Shown in pieces: positions 48,761 through 60,197 of a stretch of DNA of 64,000 bases. The notes beneath the pieces are model-generated. The model was not told the DNA's origin. It ran no database searches and saw only the letters and a program-made list of their open reading frames with translations. Position numbers and translations under genes: made by a program. The DNA comes from Anoplopoma fimbria. Its lineage: Eukaryota; Chordata; Actinopteri; Perciformes; Anoplopomatidae. Position 1 is the first letter of the stretch; the number at the start of each line of letters is the position of its first letter. Location of the stretch: the NCBI RefSeq assembly GCF_027596085.1, contig NC_072469.1:11119914-11183913 (forward strand). The letters are read 5' to 3'.

Positions 48761-49559
48761 AAAATAAACACCTGGACGTGTATTTTGGGGGTTTTATTTT
48801 CACTAGTATGAAAGAAGACGGAAAATAGCCTAAAAATCTAAATCTCAAAAATTGAGTGGTGCGTAAAAAACATGTTGCCTTAATAATGCTTTTGGTTTTG
48901 TGGCTGTATGAATGTTGCTACTTCTGCCTTTGCTCATGAAAGACAAGAGTCATAATTCACACCAACTGCTAGAGGTCTGTGTCAGCTAAACATCAATATC
49001 TGTCATATTAATGCATTTGAACAATCAACAGATGCAGTTGTTTTTCTACTTCAGTTAGACAAACAAACAGTGTGAAGTGAAACAGAAGGATTGAAGCAGG
49101 GAAAGAGAAACTAAATCACGTCTTTGAGCTGTAATCTGACACACAGTGGCTCTTCTCTGGCGTAATGGTTTGTTTGCTCATAACCCAACACTGAGTCAAT
49201 GCTTTAATCAAACAAGTACGACACGCTGTATCACAGTGCCGGGATATAAATCAGATTAACATGTGACGGTCTAGGACAGGCTCTCTTTTGCTTTCACAGC
49301 GGGGCTCCAAAATCTGTCAATGAGTTCTTAGATCTTTTTTAGATCATGAAATATTTTTTTTTTCCTTCCCAAGAAGAAGATTTATAGCTAATAAGACATG
49401 CAAAGATTTATTAAAAAAGAGAATTATTTATTTAAACGTGTTCATAATTTCAAAGACAATTGTGCAAAAAGTATAATCAGACAAACCAGCACGCTGTTCA
49501 AACTCCATTTACTGATGATTACTGCTAGACATTGGTTTCTTCTCATTTTATGCTGTCAT
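48761..49559. other. Intergenic sequence, no gene seen
   Basis: Nothing recognisable. Confidence 0.45.
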
Positions 49560-50120
49560 GGTTTCTTTGGACTTTAGCTTTCAATTCCTGTTTTACTTTG
49601 TAATCCCTGCCCCACATGTCCTGTGTATGTTGACTTCCTGTATTTGTGGTTTTCCCTCCTATTTTCTGTGTATCACCTGTGTTTAGTTAGTTTCTTCACC
49701 CGGCTCTGTTCCCATTGTCTATTGCTCTCAGCCTGCCCACATGTCTGCCCACATGTCTGCCCACATGTCTGCCCACATGTCTGCCCTCATGTCTGCCCAC
49801 ATGTCTCCTGTGTATTTATAGTCCTGTCTTTTGCCTTTTGCAGTGATTGTCTGCTATGTTTCCTGGCTTTGTGTGTGTGTAAACCTGATCCCATTTTCTT
49901 TCTCATATTACTAATTTCTGGCCTTTGGATTTTTAGTTGCTCACTTTTCACATTTCGCCTGTTTTTGGAGCTTTTTTTTTTGTGTATCTTCTGATTGCTT
50001 TTGGTCTCACCAGCTTTCACCTCCTGTGTAATATTTGTTTGGAGGTTTTCTTAATTAAATCACCTTCAATCATCTCCCCTGCTTCCTGTGTGTGTCTGCA
50101 TTCGGGCTCTTTTCCTGACA
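49560..50120 (+). repeat. Interspersed repeat end with 12-bp minisatellite
   Basis: Pyrimidine-rich sequence with phrases (CCTGCCCCACATGTC, CTGTGTATTTATAGTCCTGT, CTTCCTGTGTGTGTCTGCAT, CCTGACAG) that are frequent in a teleost repeat. It contains a minisatellite at 49733-49807: about six units of TGCCCACATGTC, one with a base change, which read Cys-Pro-His-Val in frame. I do not regard the frame as coding. Confidence 0.5.
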
Positions 50121-50297
50121 GTTAAAAAAACAACATTTAAATTCTTTCAGTATTTAACATGCATACATTCACTCATACATACGTACATCCATTTAATGGC
50201 CAGAAGTATTGAGTACAAACTTGTATAAATCACCATAATTTCGTACCAACTAAGATATCTAAATTAGTTAAGATATAGTTTAGATGAATAATAGATA

Positions 50298-50576
50298 TTT
50301 TTTCTTTTGTGCGATTCATTTGCATGCATTGTATTTTAAACAGTTTTTGTCATGGATACTTTCACAAAGAACGCATTTATTACGCTGTGAAAGAGCAACA
50401 TTTTTTTCCCCAAAAGAGGTTGATTTTTTCACAAATGAAAGGCATTGGGTTGAGTTGCTCCTAGTCCAAATCAAGACAGCAAACTTATTTACACTTTTCA
50501 ACCTTGGCAAAGACAGGACAGACCAGATCCACCCCTTGCATTTGACATTTCACATAACAGCCGGAGATCCCATAAT
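50298..50576 (-). repeat. 279-bp inverted duplicate, right copy
   Basis: Partner of 45618-45896 in opposite orientation, 4.4 kb away. The octamer ATTTGCAT lies at 50318-50325. A 100-codon frame (50284-50586) spans it, but the single-base length difference between copies shifts the frame, arguing against coding. Confidence 0.9.
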
Positions 50577-51784
50577 GCTAAGTTGATTGAAGCACTGTAA
50601 CTCAAACTGGATATTTCATTACACACTTGGAATAACTGGAATCACAACTTTATTGTAAGTGTGTGTTGAATTTGCAAACTACTATGAAATACTTTTATTA
50701 ACAAAAAATGTAAAGTTAAATAATCACAGGATTCTATGTTTAACAATATCTGCAGGTTATAAAATGTGAAACTAAATCTACCCACTATTGTCGAGTGTCA
50801 GCCTGCCCTCATCTCTCCACCTGAGTGTTGTGTTCTGATACGTTTCTTGTGTATTTACACTCCTTTCTTTGGAAGTATTACATGTGTTCTCTTCGGAAGT
50901 GTGATCACCTTGGTGGTTGGTTTTCATTGGTCAAAACCATAACGGAAATGTGGCATTTTGTATTGTTTAGGTTTGTAATTGAAGGTAAGATTGACAAGCA
51001 GCTGGTTATGCGTGCCCTCACTGCACTGTGACATGCCGGCGCTCTGAGCAACAGCGAACACTGGCTATCAGATGTCAACCTCTGACTTCTCTGCTCAGAT
51101 GACTTTGACATGACAAGAAGCAGACGCTGACCACAGCACTGGTCTTACGTTAACACACATCTCACATCTGGACAGAGATTTAAAGGGGACAGCTGATGGC
51201 CTGTAAACATATTAAGGTGGTTTTAATTGATTTAATGGATTATCTGTAAAGTTTAAGGGGGGAGCCATCACCTCTTAAAACTGAAAATGGGGCAGGGTTT
51301 ACATGCATTTGTGGAAAACCGAGGAGTTAGCATCACAGCGATCCCGTCGCTGAAAAGCCAATGGGATTTTATCATTTGACTCGACACAAAAGCAGAAAAT
51401 AATCGATTTGGTAAACATGTTGATGCAAAGTACACATTTTGATTAGAAGACAGTCTTCAAAAATAAGCATCACTTTTATGTTTATGTTATGTTATAAAGG
51501 AACTACACCACGGTCACATGACTTCAGTGATAACCACGAAGCTGAAGGCAGCTCAGTGGACGGCTTGATAATCATATCTTAGTATCATATAGCCACTTGT
51601 TAGCAACCAACTATTTAAAGACACACACATATATATTTAGATATATAAATTATATATTTCTCCTGATTTGCCTCATGTTTTTGAGTTTGAAAGTGTGTAT
51701 AGCACTCTGAAATCCTGGCTCAGGTTATTCCATTAGTGCCTCATTAGTACATTCTTGCAAACTTACAAAAAACCTCACCACATC
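50577..51784. other. Intergenic sequence, no gene seen
   Basis: 50780-50870 weakly resembles the pyrimidine-rich repeat at 49560 (GTCAGCCTGCCCTCAT). Otherwise nothing recognisable. Confidence 0.4.
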
Positions 51785-51964
51785 AGGTTGAAGGCTTGTG
51801 TTCCTTCCAGACCAGTGAAATCGCTTAATGTTTTAAGTGTTACTAGGTGCAGGGGCGCCGAAAAGGGGGGGTAAAGGAGACGGATTCTAGGGGCCCATGA
51901 GGTTGAAGGCTTGTGTTCCTTCCAGACCAGTGAAATCGCTTAATGTTTTAAGTGTTACTAGGTG
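51785..51964. repeat. Perfect 65-bp direct repeat around a 50-bp spacer
   Basis: 51785-51849 and 51900-51964 are identical. The 50-bp spacer starts CAGGGGCGCCG and ends GGGGCCCATG, which look like two ends of a transposon I associate with fish hAT MITEs. A tandem duplication that captured a residual transposon is one reading; a 65-bp duplication is too long for a transposon target repeat. Confidence 0.9.
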
Positions 51965-51984
51965 AAAGGAAAAGATCTTCTTTC

Positions 51985-52115
51985 ATGAACTGATCAATTT
52001 TTTGTATTTTTTTTTTTTTTTACCCTTTTCACCTGTAGTGTCTTCTAAATGTATGTAAAAAAAAAAAAAGAGAATGCATCATTTGCATATTAAAACACAC
52101 AATTTCAAAAAACAA
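51985..52115 (-). repeat. Dispersed repeat family R, fragment
   Basis: On the minus strand reads ACATACATTTAGAAGACACT then ACAGGTGAAAAGGGTAAA, matching 48540-48585; starts 20 bp after the 65-bp direct repeat. Poly(T) and poly(A) tracts flank it. Confidence 0.6.
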
Positions 52116-52689
52116 AATAAATAAATACAAATTGCCTTAATGTAATTCATCAACCTGGCAGGCTTTGTGATAATTAGTTAAACCACATTCACCTGAAGAG
52201 TCTCATTTTAAGAGCAGATATTAGGAGAGGCACAAGTTGTGCCACTGCAACAAAGGGCACCGTGTTCTCAGTCTGCCCGCCAGACTCGTAATATTCCGGC
52301 AGCATCTCTTTATCTGAATGACCGGGGACATGCTGGACTGTCCGGGTCGCTGCTCCACCCCTCCCTGCTCGCTCCCATCTAATACTACAACATTGTTTTA
52401 AAGCCTAAGACGGTTAGACTGCAAAGGCGCTCCAGAGTTGGACACACCCCCCACTTAAATACACACACTTTTAATAATATAGAATATCAAGTTTTCTGTT
52501 TCACTTGTCTCTGTTTTGTGAAGTTTTTTTTTTGCTGGAGGGCCTTTAACGCATCCGTCTTTTAGAAAGTACCGCACAGAAAACAAACTCCGCATTTTTA
52601 TTATTTTTTTGGCGCTTCCAAATCAGAGTAATTTTTTAAAAACGCTGCAATGAACGGCGCATTTTTTTTTTTAAATTATTATTATTCAT

Positions 52690-52883
52690 TTTTTTTTTAA
52701 TCAAGCGGTCAAGATGAGAGTTAGGAGCCGGATGAGGACTAGATCGTCGTGAGGATGCCACAGTGATCCACTAGACTGACGTCTCTCCGGCAGCGCAGAC
52801 GAGCACCGCAGCCCGGATATTCTTTTTTTTACAGACTTAAGCACAGCCGAGCAGTCGACGGTCTCTCCTGCAGAGATACAGAC

Positions 52884-52936
<53 letters not shown>

Positions 52937-53162
52937 AGAGACAGAGGAGGAAAAGAACTTCATCAACGACAAGCTGTAGTTTTTGCAGCATGATCCATCT
53001 TCGGCAATCTCCGTTTAAACCCACTCGCCCAGCAACTGTTTGATTTTGCTGGTGTGTTGGCATTTCTTTTATTTTTTGGGGGGGAAACACATTCGCCTTT
53101 TTTTTCTCCTTTCGGCTGATGTAAAAAAAAAAAAAAAAAAAAAGCGACCCTTCTATACTGGA
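52690..53162 (+). promoter_or_regulatory. vstm2a: vstm2a promoter / 5' UTR region with (GA)n tract and short upstream ORF
   Basis: Directly upstream of the vstm2a start codon. Contains several CpG sites (52735-52860), a (GA)n tract at 52881-52941, and an ATG at 52990 that opens a 17-codon frame ending at 53041-53043, 119 bp before the main ATG. If this part is transcribed, the short frame could lower translation. An A17-20 run lies at 53129-53143. No transcript data, so the start site is unknown. Confidence 0.5.
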
Positions 53163-54561
53163 ATGATGTGGACCTCTCACGATTCTGTTGGATTTGTTTT
53201 CCTAGCCGGATTCTGTGTGCAATTGGGATTCTCCTTTGAAGGTAACAAAAAATGCATATTTTGTTCTTAACGAGACGGTGGCTCCTTCGTGTCGAGCTGC
53301 TGCCCCGCATGGTGGGAGCTGCTCGGTGGGGAGAAAGTGTTCAAAGCGCGCAGTCTTTTCTAGAAAAAAGAAGCAGAGGAGGCTATATGGAGGAAGACGT
53401 ATGAAGTGAGATGGGTTTATAATAAGGCCAGAAAGAGGGAAAGATAAAGCTCATAATGAAAGCTAGAAGAAGGTTGCGGGTTTTTTTCGGGTTTTTTTTT
53501 TTTTTTTTTTTTACCCCCGTGATGACGAAAAAAATGCAACTGGTGATTGTTTGGAATCAAGTCGTTTCACATCGTGTGGAGGAGGAGAGCCGGCGGCGTG
53601 TTTTTTCCTCATGCATTATTTTGTTTTCATGCCAGAAAATAGATTTTGAGGAATAGAACTTCTTTTTTAAGAGGCTTTACCTTCATGTAAAGTGAGCGAT
53701 GATCCGTCGGTGGCTTCTTCAGCACCGCGGACAGCGGCTGCGTGCGGCTGTCCGCGGTGCTGAACCCTGGGCTCCATCACACCGAGAGATGACCTCCGTG
53801 CACTTCTTCCCCCCTTTACAGCTGAAATCCCCGAATCTCTGATAAAGTGCGCGCAGATCTGAGCATGGATCGGTGGTTTGCTGTGGAAGTTTGCATGCGC
53901 GAATATCCTCGGGCTATATCCCCTCTCCTCTGGGCCACATGCCCCTCATCAGCATCCTCCAAACCAAACTCCTTTATCTTTTTTATTGTGTTTCCCCCCC
54001 CTTAATGCTTCATTTTGTTTCCCCCCCCCTCACTTTGGGACAATCAAGTTATATTTCGTATTTAATAACGGACACAGAACGACTTGAACCCCCCCCCCTC
54101 AGGATTCTCATCCTGCTCGGAATGAAGAGTCTGAATAATGCAGCCGCGGTGCGTTATGTAGATTCCCCATGAAAGAAGCTTTGGCACGCTTGGGTTAGAA
54201 CGCACCTTAATCAAGCTCTTGGCTTTAGTGACACAGGCTGCAGTTCACCCGCCACATGTGTGACTCAATTCTCAAGCTGTCCTTTTAAGTGATTCATTCA
54301 TGGGCACATATCAAAACGCGAATCCCCCATTATAACAACCCCCCTCACCCCCCTTTTTTTTTTTTTTTTTTTTGTTGCCTTCTCTCATCTGCAGGTCGCT
54401 TCACGGATATGCCCTCAAACATGACGGTTAAAGAGGGGCAAAACATAGAAATGGCGTGCGCCTTCCAGAGCGGAACCGCGTCCGTGTATTTGGAGATCCA
54501 GTGGTGGTTCGTGAAAGCGCCGGAACCCACCGACAGCGAGGAGGAGGTCGATACTGAAGAG
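53163..54561 (+). CDS. vstm2a: vstm2a, exons 1-2 (partial; V-set and transmembrane domain containing 2A)
   Basis: Exon 1 (53163-53241) encodes a 26-residue signal peptide starting MM and containing VGFVFLAGFCVQLGF, ending GAAG|GTAACA. Exon 2 (54395-54561) follows a long pyrimidine tract and CTGCAG and encodes 56 residues of an Ig V-set domain: NMTVKEGQNIEMACAFQSG with the first disulfide Cys, then SVYLEIQWWF with the core Trp. It ends GAAGAG|GTACAAG in phase 0 (82 codons in total). The AFQSGxASVYLEIQWWF block fits VSTM2A better than VSTM2B or VSTM2L, and the human protein also begins MM and has VGFVF. NMT is a possible N-glycosylation site. The family is extracellular, and mammalian VSTM2A is a secreted factor linked to adipocyte commitment and Wnt control. 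The exons completing the Ig fold (second Cys) are not in the window, so intron 2 exceeds 9.4 kb. Confidence 0.88.
53718..53764. repeat. Perfect 18-bp-stem hairpin in vstm2a intron 1
   Basis: TTCAGCACCGCGGACAGC (53718-53735) and its exact reverse complement (53747-53764) enclose an 11-nt loop. The stem is about 67% G+C. The function is unknown; it is shorter than a typical pre-miRNA. Confidence 0.92.
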
Positions 54562-54575
54562 GTACAAGGGACCTT

Positions 54576-54610
54576 TTCTCTCTCTCTCTCTCTCTCCCTC
54601 CCTCTCTCTC
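54576..54610. repeat. (CT)n tract just after the vstm2a exon 2 donor
   Basis: Begins 14 nt downstream of the GT at 54562. Polypyrimidine-binding proteins bind such tracts, so an effect on splicing is conceivable but not shown. Confidence 0.85.
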
Positions 54611-54839
54611 GCACCCTCTTTCCCTTCCTTTCCCATCATGAGCTGTGCGAGTTCTGTTCAAAGCACATCCAAAGGGAATAAGGGCATCCAACAAGTATCT
54701 GCGTTATTACGCGCCTTGTGTCATCAGCGTCGTGCGTGTGCAGCAGCCCTGGAGACAATGTCGGGCACTCATGGTAGAACTTTGAATTGAGCAGTTTTTC
54801 TGACGAGGCACAACATGTAATGAATGACCTTTAACTATT

Positions 54840-55460
54840 TAAAGGGAAAACATTAAGGATTTGTATCACAAGTTTTCAAAAATGTTATGTTTAAATATGC
54901 AAATGAGGCATTATCTTATAAAACATGTAATCATTTAAATGTTGACAGGAATGTCAACATTGGACATAGCCGGGTTTTAAATAAATGTCATGTTTCATTT
55001 TGTTAACATATTAGAGTCAAATGTGTTTATAGAGAAAATCTCTTTTTTTTTATCACCCGATATAATAGAATTAGAAAATACTGGCAACCATAATATGATG
55101 TTTTTAGTAATAAGATGTTGTATAAATCCAACTTTGATTGCTATATGAACAAACCCCTCTGTAAAAACCTAATTAATATAGATAGGAATGAAATTGGATA
55201 GTTTGGAGTTTGAAGAGGAGATTTCTGGGGGAGATTTAGAAAAAAACGTGAAATGTTTTTTTAAATTACATACATTTTAAGAAAATACCGGTGAATTGGG
55301 AAAAAAACAAATACATAATAGCATAATACATAATATCACCATGAAACTTCCCTAGTTTAGTACTCATTTAAGACAATTTCTTTAAATGTCTCTGAAATGT
55401 TATGTTTAAATATGCCAATGAGGCATTACCTAATGCTAACTGTATGTTACATGTTTTTTT
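54840..55460. repeat. Dispersed repeat family R, copy 2, in vstm2a intron 2
   Basis: See 48050-48760 for shared blocks. The motif ATGTTATGTTTAAATATGC occurs twice (54882 and 55400) with GCAAATGAGGCATTA / CCAATGAGGCATTA after it, so the copy may itself be an internal duplication. Confidence 0.65.
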
Positions 55461-56403
55461 TGCACTAGTCTGGAAGAAGACATGTTATGACGTGTTGTTA
55501 TAAATATGTTTTTTCATGTGGTGTCTCGCCTTGAGCTGCTCCCTTGAGCTCATCAAACATTTCTTTAGACTCGTTTAATCCCCTCATATGTTTGGGAACC
55601 ACTGTTGGATTAGACATTATTATTATTGAGGCTTTCCTCCCCATGATGTGGACGTACAACTTACATTTTTTTATTCATATTTGATTTCGGATGCTTTCCC
55701 TGAAACAGTTAAAATAATCCGTCTACACACTGAGCAGGGAGCAGTCCATCAAGAAAAAAAAATTATATTAATCAAGGACTACTGAGAAAAAAATTAGCTG
55801 GTTCTGGACATTAATTACATGATAAATGAAGTAAATGAGCCTGACTATTCATGAATGGGTAAAAAAAAAAGTGTCTTAATCAATACATCCAAAGCATATT
55901 CTTGTATATTGCCTCATTAAACAGTGCATTGGAAGTGCTTTGGCATTTTGTTATGTATTGCTCTTGCATTACTGCTGGCAATGACAGCTCCCTTCACCCC
56001 TGAATAATGATCTCCTGCTTAGTGGATGAGAGCGTCTAAGTATGTTTACGGCATTCAAAATGGATGGAAATGACTTGCTTACATATTGTGTGGCAGGTAT
56101 CTGCATCTCACGATTTGGATAGCTTGGTGTATTGTCACGGCAGACATCAAACGGTGCTTTTTCTCTATTTCTATGACAACGATGGAGAGAGATGTGTGTA
56201 TGACAGGAGGATGGTTCGATATCCATGTGGCTTTAATTATTGTCCCATTGTTGCCGGGCTTTCATAGTGGCGCCGGCCAGGCTTTGATGTGGGTTTGATC
56301 CCACATGACTCTTGGATGTTGGGCTGAAGTGGGGCTATTGATGCAGACATCTCATTGTTACCCACATTTCTTATCATAGAGGGCTGTTTGAAAATGAAAG
56401 CTG

Positions 56404-56404
<1 letters not shown>
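55461..56404. other. vstm2a intron 2; 55790-56250 candidate conserved block
   Basis: No exon with an Ig signature. 55790-56250 has dense TAATTAC, ATTCATGAATGG, CCTCATTAAA and GAATAATGAT motifs and no simple repeats, like many developmental enhancers. Comparison needed to decide. Confidence 0.3.

Positions 56405-56493
<89 letters not shown>
56405..56493. repeat. (GT)n microsatellite
   Basis: About 44 GT units. Confidence 0.97.
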
Positions 56494-56496
<3 letters not shown>

Positions 56497-56699
56497 TCCT
56501 GAAGAGCTGCAGTTTCATTGGAGCATGGGGAATTCGTTTAAATATGTTTGCTAATATGAGCTGCATGCATGAAAGAACTGAAAGAGTTGTTGGATCTACG
56601 TCAAAGGATGAAAAGAAGAACTACGAGAAAAAAGACAGCAGTTTCGAATTGAAATAACGCTGCAGAAGCAAGCGGCAACATCCTAGCTCTTAAAGTGAA

Positions 56700-57050
56700 G
56701 ACAGTGTGGAGGTGCCTTGAATTTGTATTCTTACTGATGGCCAGCAGGGGACGACTCCTCTGGTTGCAAAAGGAAGTCTTGATTTATTCCCTCAGTAAAC
56801 ATTGTAAACATGAGTTTATGGTCTCAATCTCTAGTTTCAAGTCTTCTTCAATACAGCATGATGTTCATTGAGTAAATTATGGTCCATTTAGAGTCAAACA
56901 GACCATAAAGCAGAGTATACTTTAGGGCGGGGCTAACTTGTGATTGACATACTGCTCCATGGCGTTGTTTTCATCTTGGATCTTTAACCATTTCATAGTG
57001 TGTTTTCAGTTTATTAACTGACATTTTAATTGTAACATTTTGTAAAAACA
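56700..57050 (+). repeat. Dispersed repeat, fuller copy (partner of 16358-16500)
   Basis: Contains GATGGCCAGCAGGGGACGAC, TCCTCTGGTTGCAAAAGGAA, TTTATGGTCTCAATCTCTAG and AGGGCGGGGCTAA in order. The later blocks match 16358-16480. A very common teleost interspersed repeat in my recollection. Confidence 0.7.
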
Positions 57051-59085
57051 GTCGGCTAGAATTGTCTTATTCAGCGCCTAGTGTTCTAAAATACTGCAAT
57101 GCATGCATATGTGGATAGAAGTCTATCATTTATTGAAAAATATATTTAAAAAAATAATTGCTAATAATCCCCATCTTTACCAAATGCATCGCTAATCTGA
57201 TTACGTCTTGTTTTGTTCTGTAACTATAACGGAATAGTTACTTTTTTTGTATCTTAATTACAACATAAACAAATAACAACATTCCATGTATTCTGTTAAT
57301 TCCCAAGCATGATCATATGTTTTCAAAGCCACTATTGATATTGTGATATTCTGACATATTCTATTCCAAAGCAAGTCATTTCTCAGCTACAACCTTTATT
57401 TTGTGACCAACTCAGAGGTACAATTTCTGGATATGGGTTTACAGATTGGGAAATAATGTAGGTCCAAAATAAATTTGATAGGATCATTTTTTATTATTCA
57501 TCAAAGATAAAACAAAAGAAGCAAAAGACAAACAAAGAACACATAGCACAAATAATATATACAAACCCAAAATACAAGCAAGCATGGACTTGCAGTCAAG
57601 GAAAAAAAGTAGAAACCAACACATGTATCTTCAAGAGGTTCTGAAATGAGAAATCTATTTGAACTGAGTCGTAAAAGCTGGCCAGGAAGATAAAGACTTC
57701 AGTGATATATTCAGAGGACCATAACTGTGGACCTTTACAGATTAAGAATTGATGTCTTGATGTACAACAGTAAAGGTAAATGGAAATGCCTGGTTGACTA
57801 TGAGTGAACATCTGGATATAGGATAATTGTTATGAAATGTATCTGGAGATCTTTGAAAAACATTAATATTATCTACAGACAGCAAGCAATATTCTCTAAA
57901 TAGGGGTGCATGTGGAATGTGAAAACATTCTCAAAAACCATTTCTGAATTATAAGTAATTTGGTAAACTGGGATTCATGTGTAGCAGCCCAAACAATATT
58001 GCAGTAGTTGATAGGGGAAAATGAGACTATAATACAAGAGTTAAATCATTGAACGTAAATTTTCAGAATGCTCGACAGTAATGTATAGTTAGCTGAAGAA
58101 CATAAAGGGAAAAGCCTGATCAATCCGGGATGCTTTCAAAAATCTAATTTGTATCGGAGGAAAATCATTTTCATCGTGTAACGTCTGTGCTCATTGCAGC
58201 CCTGGACATGGATTAGAGAGAGGAAGAAAATAACAAACACGACGATAGAGAAAGCTGCCGTTCGGCTGCAAAGTCCACAACAAGTGGTAAATGATTCTCC
58301 GCTCAGATTATAAATGACACGCTGCCAAGGCATAATTATGCACAAACACAGAGACAGAAAACAAACTATTCACACCTCTCCATGACAAAGAGGATTCGTG
58401 TTGCTGCCGGGATTTGCTACACTTGTGATGTTGTTGATTCGAGCCGTAGAGTGAAGACACAGAGAGGAGGAGAGTGATGGAGGAGCATGAGCGGGAGCTA
58501 AACATTTGCCGTGGAAGCAACGGGTCCTCACTCTGTACAGCATTCTGTCTGCAGTCTTTTTTCAAGTGCAAAATGACTCGATAACACATGCTTAACTAGT
58601 GGCATTTGATATTCTATTGCATATTCCTGGTCCAATTTGGGTATTTTGGATTATGATCCACAAAGGTTAAAAAGTAGCTCTCAAAAGACACAGAAAAATA
58701 TAAATTTCAGGATGAGATTTTAAGTTATGAGAAGCAGAGGCGTTGTAAAACACTTCTGTCACTTAAAAAGCATCTTTGATGTTTATCGCAATAAAATGTC
58801 CCAGCAAAGTCATTCTTCTTTAATCTTATATGTGGGATACATTTTTAAATCAACACTGGGGTCGGATGAGGACTGAGGTGAAGTGTGCCATGCTGATCCA
58901 GAGTCGTGGTCGTACCCACCGTTGAGGTATTTTCTGCCAAAAATGTTACTGGTGTGGCAATGATATTGCACAACGCCAAGACGTAATCTGATCCCCATCA
59001 CTGCTTGTTTGTGTGTGTGTGTGTGTGTGTGGGGGGGTTGTGATGTGATGATGTGGAAGACTCAATTTTCCTAAATACTACGGAA
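57051..59085. other. vstm2a intron 2, no exon seen; (GT)n at 59008-59037
   Basis: I looked for the following Ig exon (VQGNDISHKL, DEGLYECRV in mammals) and did not find it. 58961-58985 encodes a chance CGNDIAQR-like string without splice sites. Confidence 0.45.
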
Positions 59086-59352
59086 AGGTGCTTCAATTCT
59101 TCTTTTGTCTTATGTCATAGCTATAATAGTTTTTGTATAGCTATAATAGTTTTTGTCTGTACATATAATATTTCAGTTATTGTGTATTTTTTACTGTTTT
59201 TTTATTGTATTTATAATACTTGTTTTTATTTCATTTTATTTTTATCTTGTCTTTCTTTTACTATGTCTCTTTTGTGCACTTTACCCTATGCAGCTGTAAT
59301 CCTGCAAATTTCCCCGCTGCGGGACTAATAAAGGATTATCTTATCTTATTTT
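59086..59352 (+). mobile_element. Non-LTR element 3' tail, plus strand
   Basis: T-rich 3' UTR followed by CCTGCAAATTTCCCCGCTGC, GGGACTAATAAAGGATTATC and TTATCTTATTTTATCTTA. Inverted partner at 27843. A 20-bp tandem duplication (ATAGCTATAATAGTTTTTGT, 59117-59156) lies upstream. Confidence 0.7.
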
Positions 59353-60197
59353 ATCTTATGTCCTTTAGCAGAAACATTTAAAATGATGCACCATTTGGCC
59401 GTCAATATCATCCACACTCACTGTTTATTGGTCCGTTATGGATCAAATGCTAACATCCTGTCTTAAGAGGTGTGGCTTTGTCACTGTCATCATTTTTATA
59501 TGTTATAAAAAAACTATTCTCTGTTGTGTAAATTTAATCAGATTATTTTAGCACAGAGGTATTCTTTTCCTAAATTCCTATGAACCCCCCCCCCCCCCAA
59601 GTCTTTCTTTCACCTTGTGATGTTTTCCATTGAAGTCAAGGAAAAGTGGTTTCATTTCACATTTCACACAGTTCTTTTTAGCAACTCCTGTTGCATTGTA
59701 ATTGTAACTAAAGTCTATCAGTTGGGTCAATCCATTTAAAGTCATTCCACTCACAGTGCTGCTGTAGTCTGTGGTTCCCAAAGGTTTCAGTTTGACTTTG
59801 GCCTCAGATGCATTTGGGTTTCCATTTGTAGTCCGAGTATGACCAATCACGTGCATTCAGAGTTTGGTTGAATGCAGGCGAACAGTCTGTGTGGAGAGGA
59901 AAAGAGGCAGAACACATTGGCTGATTGATAATCTAGTTTTTTATTGGTTTAAATTAGCTTGATTGATATTGTGGTTCATTGCCAACTCCTCAGTCCTCTT
60001 AACCCGCCGGTAAGGTCCACGGGTGATTGACAACTGCTTCTGTAACAAAAGCCACTTCCAGTAATCTGCTAGGCTGAAAAAAACAAACAATCTAAGTCAT
60101 CTGGCCACATTTTTGTATTTGTCCTGGCTCAATCTGTTAAGCAGTTTGGTGTCATTTTGTAACAGAGCATGAACAGATTAATTCTATACCCGATATG
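59353..60197. other. vstm2a intron 2, no exon seen; C-run at 59585-59598
   Basis: Only a homopolymer of 14 C stands out. Confidence 0.45.

Noticed and set aside
49733..49807. Regular array considered as CRISPR-like
   Set aside because: Units are contiguous 12-mers without spacers; ordinary minisatellite in vertebrate DNA.
58950..58995. GNDI-containing string resembling the next vstm2a exon
   Set aside because: Not flanked by splice sites, the match is four residues and the upstream frame differs.
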